A stretch of 64,000 nt of DNA, taken from positions 13,690,075 through 13,754,074 of the forward strand of contig NC_026658.2 in assembly GCF_000004075.3 (NCBI RefSeq). The letters are read 5' to 3'. Source of the DNA: Cucumis sativus. Lineage: Eukaryota > Streptophyta > Magnoliopsida > Cucurbitales > Cucurbitaceae. Shown one piece after another: positions 10,131 through 20,900 of this stretch (the stretch's first letter is position 1; each line of letters starts with the position of its first letter). The position numbers and the translations under genes were made by a program. The notes beneath the pieces were generated by a model. The model was not told the origin of the DNA, did no database searches, and saw only the letters and a program-made list of their open reading frames with translations.

Positions 10131-12388
10131 TAGTCCATTTTTAAATTAAACTTCTCTCCACGTGTTTTTCTTTATTTCTATGTTTTGTATTATTTCCTTT
10201 TATCTTTCCCAAATCTCAATAATGTTAGTTTTCATGTGATTGTTTTTTATAATATATGATTCTTTTTTCTAGTTTATATGTTGTTATTTTTTATTTTTTT
10301 ATCAGTTAAGGGTTTAATTAAATATTTTAAATCATCATGATGACGTTCCTTATTCTCTTTCTACTTCTTTCCTGTTTTCCAAAAATAACCTCCAATCATT
10401 TCCACCTCCAAACCCAATTAGAGATAGCAAAATAATTAAAAACAAATAATAATATTTTAAAAAATTTATAAATATAGGAAAATCTCAACGAGTCTATTCA
10501 CGATAGATCATATTACAAATATTGGTACATGACTAATGACTATTAGAGTCTATATATTTTATTATATTTTGTACTTTTTTAAATGTTGTTACACACTTAA
10601 TTATTATTTCTAAAAATTATAATTAATAAAAATATATATAGCAAAATACTTAAAAGTTTAATGGATTTTTTCTAAATAGTTTCCGTATTTTGTTATTTTT
10701 TAAGATGTCATCTATAACAATGAATACTATTTTTTTAATATTTAAATAAGTCTCATTCTTAGTGTTATTAAGAAACTGTGTTCTAAATTTCCAACTTTTT
10801 ATTTTTTAAAATTTAATTATGAGATTTCAAACTTTGAAAAAAAAAAAAGTCAAATACATACCTAAAACAATTTTGTATTTTAATTAATCCATTTATGAAT
10901 CTTCTAATATTTGCAAATCTTTGACCAATTCAAATATTTTTCAATCTTAGACCATTCTAATAAAAAAAATTAAAATTTTAGGAACATAATAATTAAAATA
11001 TTGTAAGTTTTAAGACTTTTAAATTATAGTTAATTCATTCGATGAGAAAAGAAAGGGTATTTAATTAAGTTATGGATTAAACAAAGGATTTGAATTATTT
11101 AGTTACATATTAAATATTGTATTGTATTATTCAAAAGATAGAACTTGGAATTAGAAGCCCCTTCAAACACGTTAATTAATAGTAGTTTTGTTGTTTACCC
11201 TAAAATTTGTTTAATTTAAGAGATAGAATATTAAATTTTGTTTAACATATGATCTAATTATAGGTTCAATGTGACGAAGGGTCTGACAACGATTATCTAT
11301 TAGATCATTGAATATATTGACCCCTTTAATTATTAAATAGTAACACGAGTCATTTTATCTTAAAATAAATTAGGAGTTAATTTAATATTTACATCATGAG
11401 GTTGATATTATGACATTGTTACACGACGACAACAGTACCCCAAGAATAATATAAAAAAGTGTACAAAGTGGGAAACTTGAACTTTAGGTCTAACACGAGT
11501 TTGGAATACAATTTTACATGTTGTGGATATTATTGTTGTTATTATTAACAATTGTGGGGTAAAATAAATAGAAAAAAAAAGAACAAAGAACAAATAAATT
11601 TAAATAGTTGATAATTCATTTACAAATATAGCAAACTATAACCACAGTTAAATTTTTCTCCTATATTTTGTTAATAGTTTTCAATTTTTTATTTCAAAAA
11701 TTTTCTAAGAATTGTTTTTAATGCACATCAATAATAATAATAAAAATAATGTATAGCTGAGTAGACTTTGCACATTTTAGTACAAAGTACAAATTTATAG
11801 TTCGGGGAGATCTAATTTGAATCTACGTTTTAAAAGAAACAAATTATTATATCAATTATCATTCAACTACGTTTATATGATGAGAAAAAAGAGGAACGAC
11901 AAATAAAAGATAGAATATTTAATTTAAGACAAATTATATAGAAGGAGGAATATGGATATACTTTGGCATATAGATGAGGTAAAGCTTTTTTGTATATATG
12001 TCCAAGTTGTGGAATAAAGATACCTAACAAAAGATTAAAGAAGGATCAAACTTTTTTCTTTCTTCTTTTACATTTATATGCTCCTCTTAATTCACAAAAT
12101 AACAAAAAACTTTTACCTTTTTAACCTATGTTTTTAAAATCAATAATAGATTACCAAAACTTATATTAAAAAAATGTTAAAGCAAGGGACGCTCGTAAAA
12201 AAAATTATGATAATAGAGTCAATGTTACTACATTTTCTAAATTGTAAAAGTAGCAAATTTAAATGTTGATAATTACCCTCCTGATAGTCATTTGATAACC
12301 TTCTCAATATCATTAATTACTTGTCATATTTGTCATATGCAATTTTATTTTTGTTATCCAGTGCAATTTTTTCTTAAATTAAGAGAAA
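10131..12388. other. Intergenic, no gene seen
   Basis: About 2.25 kb of AT-rich DNA with many A and T runs. No plausible coding exon, RNA gene or recognisable transposon body found. Confidence 0.6.
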
Positions 12389-12586
12389 TTGTAAAAATAT
12401 AGCAAATTTGACAAAATGTTTACGACATGTAGCAAAATTTTAGATTCTATCAATAATGGATATTGATAGACACTGATAAGTTTCTATCAGTGACATTATT
12501 GATAGATAATGATAGACGTTTATCCGTTGCTATCATTGATAAAATCTGGAATTTTGCTATAATTTGTAAATATTTTAGTTTATCCT
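12389..12586. mobile_element. MITE-like inverted-repeat element
   Basis: About 200 bp. The left end (aaaaatatagcaaatttgac, then gtagcaaaattttaga) is the inverse of the right end (tggaattttgctataatttgtaaatattttag), giving long imperfect terminal inverted repeats. The core holds several GATAG/CTATC palindromes (tctatcagtgacattattgatag). No coding capacity. Sister copies are at 20455, 36109, 55335, 55458 and 63560, among others. Confidence 0.65.
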
Positions 12587-12933
12587 TAAATTAAAGTAAT
12601 TTTCATATAAAGAGGTAAACAAAGAAAGGGCAATATGGACAGATGGAGGAGGCTTCTTTTATTATTATAATATCAACATTCCTTGAAAGGCTCTTGAAAC
12701 AAAAGCATAAAGAGAGCTTTCTCCAACTCGCTCGTCTCTTCTAGAATTAAAAGTAAGTACGAAACTAAGATGTTAATAAAAACAAGAAAAGTAAAGTAGT
12801 AGAAAATTGACACACATCTTTACGTAGTTCACACGGGTGTTGGTTATATCTGTATGTAGAGAACGAGGGAATACATATTATATTAGAGTGAAATTTAACA
12901 TTAAAAATTTACAAAGAGTGTTTCAACCGACGA

Positions 12934-12966
<33 letters not shown>

Positions 12967-13028
12967 TGTGAAAGGAGAAGTGTAGAAGAGAAAGTTGGAT
13001 TGGGAAAATCTTTGGAGTGGGAAAGAGA
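12587..13028. other. Promoter/5' region of the small membrane-protein gene
   Basis: AT-rich with a compound microsatellite (TA)n(CA)n at about 12934-12965, some 65-95 bp upstream of the start at 13029, probably in the promoter or leader. No other feature. Confidence 0.5.
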
Positions 13029-13403
13029 ATGGCAAGGTACAACTACTACTACCGCTATCCTTACTTGGAGTACTTGACATTGCCTCCTTTGCAGCTTTGT
13101 GTGTTTGTTGTGATCCTTTTGGTGGTGATGGCCTTTTCATGGTACTTCTTCTACTATTCATTTCTTGAAGATTTTATCTTCCAACTCAAGCTCTTCCTTC
13201 TCACTGTCCCCTTGCTTCTCCTCCTCCTCCTCCACCTCCTCTCTTTCGGCTTCTCCTTTCTCCTCCCTTTACCCGAGCAGGACTCCCTCCATCGTGCTGG
13301 TGGCTCACCCTGGGGCGTCGCCATCCTCCTCGTCTTCTTTCTCTATGTTATCTCTCACCAGTCTCATTACCACCAACGTTGGTTTCCTTTCGGATATAGA
13401 TAA
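13029..13403 (+). CDS. Small plant membrane protein of unknown function
   Basis: Single-exon gene for a 124-residue protein. The first ATG is at 13029 (MARYNYYYRYPYLEY); an upstream in-frame GTG is not a plausible plant start. The protein has a Tyr-rich N-terminus and three or more hydrophobic segments: LQLCVFVVILLVVMAFSWYF (about 22-41), a leucine-rich stretch LFLLTVPLLLLLLLHLL (about 55-71) and WGVAILLVFFLYVI (about 95-108). Between the last two lies a conserved-looking loop, EQDSLHRAGGSPWG, which I remember from many uncharacterised plant transmembrane proteins. The hydrophilic C-terminus is rich in His/Gln. Compartment unknown. I recognise the family pattern but know no function for it. 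Confidence 0.75.
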   Translation: MARYNYYYRYPYLEYLTLPPLQLCVFVVILLVVMAFSWYFFYYSFLEDFIFQLKLFLLTVPLLLLLLLHLLSFGFSFLLPLPEQDSLHRAGGSPWGVAILLVFFLYVISHQSHYHQRWFPFGYR

Positions 13404-14731
13404 TGCTTATGTGATCGACGACGTACTAACTATTTGAATTGTAATTGAGTTGTACTAGATTACACTACTCTTTGGTTATTTTTGTATCATTTGTGTGTTG
13501 TCACTGGAATTGTTATGTTACAAATAACAACTTATTTGTTGTTTGTATCTATTGTAAGTTTGTTTTTGTGGAGATTATTAAAGTTTTGCTTGATTAATTT
13601 TAGACATCGTTTTTTAAAACTAAGTTTCATTCCTCCTCAGTTTTTACCATTGCTGTTTTTTATCTTTTAAAAGTAAAATAGTTGAATTTCCAGTCAAACT
13701 CTTAAAACAAGCTCGAAATTTTTAATATATCTTTTTTTCAAAACATAATTTGATTTTTATTTTAAAAAGTAAACTCGCAACTACGGGTTCCATTCATAAG
13801 TTTATATATATTTTAGAATCACATTTTGTTAAGTATCGTTTAGATCAGAAAGTATCTTATAATAATTCATAACAACTTGCTCTATGTTTGATTGTCCAAT
13901 TATAATAGCTAGTGTTTTCAACTATTATAATCTACGATCAACTATAAAATTCAATCATAAATTGAATCGTGACTCAATTAATTAATTATATTATAGTTTT
14001 ATTTAATCACTGTGATATGGAAATGGAGAATTGGAATCTTTATCTTTGTGTATAAAGTTTAATTCAAAGTCATCCACTTTTAAAGGTTCGATTCTTTTTA
14101 ACTTTGAGTGTATGAATTCTTGGTGTCCCAACAAAAAAATGAATCACAATTTTAACTTACGATACAATATTTTTCGTCTTTTTTATCAACTTCCGAAATA
14201 CCAATTTTGTTTAAGGAAAAAAAATACTGGATTCATTTCTAATCTTCAATCTCAATCAAATATTTCATTTCAAACTTTTGGGATAGTGGAAAAGATTTGA
14301 AAAAATATATAATTTAAATAATGTATTTACCAAATACCAACTTAATATTATATTAATAAGAGTAATACTCATACTGTTCATTTTTCTTATGTAACAAGAG
14401 ATTAATACGAGAACTAATATAGAAGTGCTTAAGAATGTACTAATTAGCTCAAAGAGTTTAGGACTCCTCACGATCCCATCAGTTACCTTAACATCCGATG
14501 ATGAAGATTTTTAAACTCGTTTTAATATATATATTTATTTGGTTTGTAATATACTCTAAGTGTTCATCAATAAAGAGTATTTAAACAAAATAACTTTTTT
14601 TTGAAAGACATTAATCTAAATAGAGACTTGAAATAGATGTGAAAAAAAATTGTGCATTTTGGGGAAGAAAATCATAGAACAGCAAAATTGAGATCAAAGG
14701 AGCGTTGAGAAGTTGAAGGAGTGAGGTGAGG
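13404..14731. other. Intergenic, no gene seen
   Basis: AT-rich 3' flank of the membrane-protein gene and 5' flank of the next gene. Short ORFs here have no recognisable family and are biased to Phe/Leu/Ile as expected from AT-rich non-coding DNA. Confidence 0.5.
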
Positions 14732-15074
14732 ATGAAAGCTTCAGAGCTTTCGTCTCCATCGAATACTGTGGAATGCAAGGAAAGACCCCAAAAGCCCCCC
14801 TTCAGGCCTGCTAAAGATGACACCAAGCTTCTTCTCCAAGATCCGGTTCTCTCTCTCTCTCTTTCTCCCAAATTAACTCTTACTACTAATTCTTTCCTTT
14901 TCATTCTTGAATTTGGTTGTACCAATGTGCACCAACTGAAGATTGTTCTCTATTTCTTTCTTTTGTTTGTAGATACGGAGGTCAGATCCAATTGAGACTG
15001 AGGAAGCCGTGCTCCGACCACCTCCTTTCCATTTCTCTCTCCCCAAATCTAAGAACCCTTCTCAAATGGGGTGA
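14732..15074 (+). CDS. Small conserved plant protein, two exons, 71 residues
   Basis: Exons 14732-14845 and 14973-15074, joined in phase 0 by a GT...TGTAG intron of 127 nt that starts in a (TC)n tract. The product begins MKASELSSPSNTVECKERPQ, continues KPPFRPAKDDTKLLLQDP across the junction into IRRSDPIETEEAVLRPPPF and ends SLPKSKNPSQMG. It is hydrophilic and Pro/Lys-rich, with no signal peptide or membrane segment. The block PPFRPAKDDTKxxLQDPIxRSDPIETEEAVLR matches a small uncharacterised plant family as I remember it (perhaps At3g13674/At1g55205, beside dirigent genes in Arabidopsis); the locus numbers are from memory. Function unknown. The unspliced reading would mask exon 2, so simple ORF calling misses the gene. 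Confidence 0.75.
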
Positions 15075-17775
15075 CAGAAAATGTTGATTTCTTCTTATTT
15101 TGGTTTTATGTCTGTTCTTGTTGATCGCGTTGTGGAATATCGAATTTTTAATGAAAATAGAAATCCATTTGGTTTCTACGCTTTATGTCTTTCTGCTCTA
15201 GTCGACACTGTGAATACAATACCCACCATTCACTTGAATCAAATTCAGCTTCCAAGTTTTGTTATCCATTTTTACTGTTATGTATTAGCTCGTGCGTCCC
15301 AAGTATTCGACGAAATGCCTAAGTGGGAAGTAAGCTTTGAGACGACAAATTGTCTGTTTGCACTGATGAAGAGAACCACGAGAGGCTTCTGGATCATTTA
15401 GTGCTGAGTCCAATCTCCATAGCCAAATAATAGAAGATACAGGTACGCCGTACGCTCACACTATCTATATATCCTCTTGCTTTCACTCGGCTAATTTCAA
15501 GATGCAAAATTTAAGGCGTTTGTATGTTTTTACACGGATGAATTTCCTTTACTTTGAAATGGATTTACAGTTTGGTTCAAGCCAAGCGTCCAATTGTCCA
15601 TGTTTAGAACTCTACTACACAGTTGTTCACCGAACAAAAATCCTATTCAATTAAGGTTGTTTGATGCAAGCTGATCTAAGTTGATGTAATACAAGTGAGT
15701 TCAATGACAGAGGTCAGCCAAATTTAGTTGATCTAAGTCACTTGAGTTCAATCATATGAGGAACTTCGAGGATGGCACTTGAGTAGGAGAGATTCGGTCA
15801 TAAGGGCTCGGTAAGCACCACCACCTTTTGTGTGGGGATGCATGTACGTTTACTCTCACGATACATTGTCAATGACTGTCCATAAACAGACCAAAGTGAA
15901 AGGTCTTGTAAAGATGCACTCATGGCTGCAACTGTTAGGTGTAAACAAAGTCCTCTATCGACTAGGAACGAGAATGATCATGGGTATATAAATATGAACA
16001 ATTATCTTCATTGGTATAACATACCATTTAGGTGGTTCAAGAGGCAAAGTCACGAAGGTTTATGTCTAAAGTGGATAATGTTATACCAATGTAGAGGTTT
16101 TATTGACTTTCTTATGCAATATCAGGTTGGTTTAATGTCGTCCTTGTTACTACAACCTAATCTATTACTAAATTGTGATAATTATGCTTCTCATATTTAC
16201 TAGTTAGTAAGGTAATATTTGGTTATTACATTCAAAAACCTTCTCTTAACCTTCTCTTGCACGGTTCGAACTTTGATTCGTTTGAAATACAAGAAAACAT
16301 TGGCGTCTTGTCTTATATTTTTCATGATGCAAATGTTGTTTGATCGCTTTCATTTTTGTTATGATGCTGGTGTTAGTTGGTGCTAGCAATATCATATAAT
16401 AAGCTTTAGTCAGTTGAACAACCAAGCTATACTCAATTGGATTGAAAAGGGAGGGGTTAGGAGGAAAAGGGAGAGGGTGGAGAGAGCTTATGGAAAACAA
16501 TGAACCAAGACATATCACGAATGGGTTGTTGCAATCACACCCTTACATTTTAAACTTTTGATCATCCACTTATTAAGCTTACAGATTTATGGTCAGTGAA
16601 AAATGTCTAATTCATATCAACATCTACAATTATTTTAAAAGTTTAACAACTAGAACTAGATAAAACACCCCGAACCAAATAAATATGCATACATGTATAC
16701 ATACATATCTAATCATAATCATTTAGAGAATGCTTAAGTTAGACAAATTATAACAAGTCAACATAAACATATATATTTATGTAAAGTATTGATGGTAGGT
16801 AGCAATTTTAAAATACATTTTTTTTTTATAGACGTGTCATCCATATTTGTGATTTTGTTAGTATGACAAAAGAAAAAAAAATGAAATTTTGTTTATTCCT
16901 TTATTTTAAAACTGCTCTTATCCAACATTATATAGTAATTAAGGCGTAATCAAATTATAAGACAACAATTAAATAACAATGGATATCACTAATAAGCAAG
17001 AAACGTCAAATTTCGAGCGAATCATTGTCTTAATTGCAAGGATATATATATTTTTTTTTTGCATTTTCGTTATAATCACTTATTTTGTGAAGACGGATGC
17101 ATGTCAAGAATCTAACACCACTTAACTAAACTCAGCTTGCCTATTTTAGTAGGATGTTTTGTCAATCCCATATGGTATTAGATTGGATTAAGTCAAATTT
17201 AACGTAATCTTCCAAATCAAATGATGCATAGTTTGGTGGACCTGTTGAAGCCCAACCTAAATGGTACGATTGGTGATGGTTTTGAATAAGCCCAATTCAT
17301 CCATAACCATACGTACGAACTTAAGGTAATGTAACTTGTTTAATTTCATTACAAAGGTTAAAAGTGGAGAGTTGACGTTTAAAATTTAGAAAAAAAAAGC
17401 TGTATTACTTTGGTTTAGGGTAAGAAGAAGTTGTAATAAGAGATATGGAGTCCAAATGTTGGAGGTGGATGTAATTACACATTACACAAACATAACACAT
17501 GATTTGATGAGTTGGTGGCGTTGGCATTCGAATTTGCATTTGCATTCGTCCTCTTGTTTCCACGTCATCTTACAGTTGAGACGACGTAGAGAGGGTTTGT
17601 TCTTTTTCTTTTTTTCTTTTTTTCTTTTTATTTTTATTTTTCATTTCTGTCAAACCCTAACCCCAATTTGAAGCCCCTCTCAACCTCAAGATCGAATTTT
17701 CCCTATCACAAATTCAATCTCTCGCACTCACTCTTTACCGATTTCGATCTTCATCTACTTTCCTCCAATTACCCT
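15075..17775. other. Intergenic, no supported gene
   Basis: About 2.7 kb. The part 15560-16200 is less AT-rich and looks like a decayed unique or transposon-derived block (phrases such as gatctaagttgatgtaatac and caagtgagttcaatgacaga), but no protein motif or terminal repeat could be found. 16530-17440 is AT-rich. The last 200 bp is the pyrimidine-rich leader of the kinase gene. Confidence 0.5.
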
Positions 17776-17824
17776 CTTCTTCTTCTTCTTCTTCTTCTTC
17801 TTCTTCTTCTTCTTCTTCTTCTTC
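17776..17824 (+). repeat. (CTT)n microsatellite in kinase 5' leader
   Basis: About 16 uninterrupted CTT units ending roughly 100 bp upstream of the kinase start at 17928. Pyrimidine-rich CTT repeats are common in plant 5' leaders and are length-polymorphic. Confidence 0.85.
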
Positions 17825-17927
17825 CTCTTTAATCCGCTATGTCTACGTTTTCTTGCCTTAGTTGAATCCAAGATAATGATCATATTATTGCCGTTGTTTC
17901 GTACCTACTTTTTTATGGGTTTGAACA

Positions 17928-20900
17928 ATGCCGGTGCTTCGCAGAGGTGTACGCAGAGGCCGCGCTAGGATCCTTCAGAAGCACTTTGAGGAGCCTCCGC
18001 GGGCTGGGACCTACGTTAAAACTCGGGCTGCGGTAGCTAGAGAAGCTGCGGAGGCGAGACCCAGGCCCAGGACTAGGTTGGCGATCAAGGAGTTAAATAA
18101 GAATCGGGAGGAGGAGGTGATTGTTATATCTGAGAGAGATACTTGTTTGGAAGACAAAAAAGTTCAACAGCTTGAGGAAGAAGAAGAAGATAAAGGCGCG
18201 ATGGGTGATGAAAGTGGCGGCTTGAGTGCTAATAAGGCTGCTGGTATTGAGGAGGAGGGTACCTCAGCACCTTTTCCGGAAAAAGTATGTTTCATTTTGA
18301 TTTACGCCCTAGATTGCTTCCTGTTTTTCATTTCCGATTTTCGTTTATTTATTTATTTATTTTGTTTGGGCTAACTGTTCGTAGGCTGATTGGGTGTTGT
18401 CAATCTTGAAAATAAGCGTCTTTCTTGCATTTAATTTCGGGTGATGGTGGTTTTTCATAAGTTTTCTTACAGTGATCGTGGATGCGTGGCCAGCTCACTT
18501 GTAATATTATGGGGCAATCTCTTGCCAAACGATGTTTAAGTTCGAAATGTCCATATTTAACAGTTTAGTTGACAGTAAAGTTTAACTTCTGAGTCATCTG
18601 CATTCCATTAAGTTTCTGGCCTAACCTATCATGGTTTATTTTGACAAGAATATTTCCTCAGTAATTTTAGGCTCTTAGTTCAATAGTTGTTTGTTTAATT
18701 TCTAATGTGCTTATTTCTAAATGATTACTGTGTTTTCTCATGTATAGAGTTAAAATAAGAAAGTCGTATATCTATTTTTGGCTCATTTACTTTGCTGGAC
18801 ATCTTAAATCTTAAGTTATTGAGTGAAGGACTGTGTTCAAATTTTCTGTTTCATTGTAAGTTTATTTATTTCTTTGTGGCATGTTTCAAGGTTCAAGTAG
18901 GAGGGTCACCAATGTATAAAATAGAGAGAAAACTAGGTAAAGGTGGATTTGGGCAAGTATTTGTTGGTCGTCGGCTCACAGGTGGAAACGATCGTGCAAC
19001 AGGTGCTGCAGCTACTGAGGTGAGGTATCTTGGAAGTTGTTTGTACTAAATTGGTGCAGTATGTACTAAATTATAATTTGTCAGCATCTTCATAGATTTA
19101 CCTTTCATTTCTTTATTTTATTTTCAGGTTGCTCTTAAATTTGAGCACAGAAATAGTAAAGGTTGCAATTATGGTCCTCCATACGAATGGCAAGTTTACA
19201 AGTGAGTAACTTTTTGGGTTACATAGATGTTTTTTTTATTAATAAAAAAATTATATGTGTTTTGACTTACCTCTGAACTTTTTTGTATAGTGCTCTTGGA
19301 GGTAGTCATGGAGTGCCAAAAGTGCACTATAAGGGTCGACAAGGAGACTATTATGTGATGGTGTGTCAACAACTTCATCTCTCTCTTTAGTATATAGTTT
19401 TCATTTTTCTAACTTGTTTCTTTAAGTTTAAATGTTTAACTCCTTTTTTTAGGTTATGGACATGCTAGGACCCAGCTTGTGGGATGTATGGAATTCTTCA
19501 GGGCAGGCGTGAGTTTCTTGAGCTTGTATATCTGCTTTGTTTTACTTCTCAGTTCTCACATGTTCTTGCATCGTTTAATGCTTTGTCATTATTTATCTTT
19601 GATACTGAAAGTAAAGTGGTGAATTGGATTAATGCAATTTCTGGCTCTAGGAATGGGTTGGCTTTTCATCTGGAATCTTACGCTGGTCCAGGGAATTTAT
19701 CAAATTAGAACTTTAATGAGATTTGATGAGATCTTGAAACTTGATTTAGTTGCAGGATGCATTTGTTATTATGCTTTAGAGATATTACTCAACCCAATTC
19801 TTACTAATTTGATCTTATTACTAAATCCATATGATTCAGTATTGGTATCTCTAATCTTTTAGTCTGGAAGAAAATAATCATGCGTTGGTTTATGGATTGT
19901 ACCTTGTGGAATATGTAATTTTGGACATTTGTTTGCATGTGTCTTATTGTGGATGGATTATGTCAGCATGTCTGCAGAAATGGTATCTTGCATTGCAGTG
20001 GAATCATTATCAATATTGGATAAGATGCATGCAAAAGGGTATGTACTTGCGGATTCTTTTCTTTAAATGGTTTATAAATTATGTAGTTCAATCTTTTGAA
20101 TCTTAACCTTCTTCTTTTTGAAACAATTATAAATAGTTATGTGCATGGAGATGTAAAGCCAGAAAATTTTTTACTCGGTCAACCTTCTACAGCACAAGAA
20201 AAAAAATTGTTTCTTGTTGATCTTGGTTTAGGTGAGCGAAGTTCTATGGCCGATATATGTATTTTTTTGTGCTTATTTAAATGCATCGTGCAAGTAATAC
20301 ACCTATCTTTTAATACATGGTAGATATGGCATTTTGCTATATTTTGTAAATATTTTGATTCACTTTACTTTATTTGAAAATGTTCCTAAATTTTAAAATT
20401 CGAAATGAAAAGTCATATTATATAATAAAAGATAAAATTCATTAAGAAATAGGGGAATTGTCAAAAATAGCAAATTTGACAAAATATTTACAACATATAG
20501 CAAAGTTTCAGATTATTTCAATAATAAACATTTATATACATTGATAAGCTTCTATTAGTGACATTGATAGACTATGATAGAAGACTATTAGTTTCTATCA
20601 TTGATAGAATCCAAATTTTTGTTATAGGTTGTAAATATTTTAATTTATTTTGCTATTTTTAAAAATGCCCCTAAAAAATACAATATTAATGTTATAAATT
20701 TATTTTTTTTGGTAGAAAAAGTAATATAAAACAAAATAATATGACATAAAACCATGTATTATAAATTATATATATATATATTTTTGAAAGTAGATGTATT
20801 ATAAATTATATAGTATTACAAAATAATAATTACCAAAAAAAGTTAACATAAAACATGTTCATAAATTAATTCACAATAATTTATAATCAATCTAATATTT

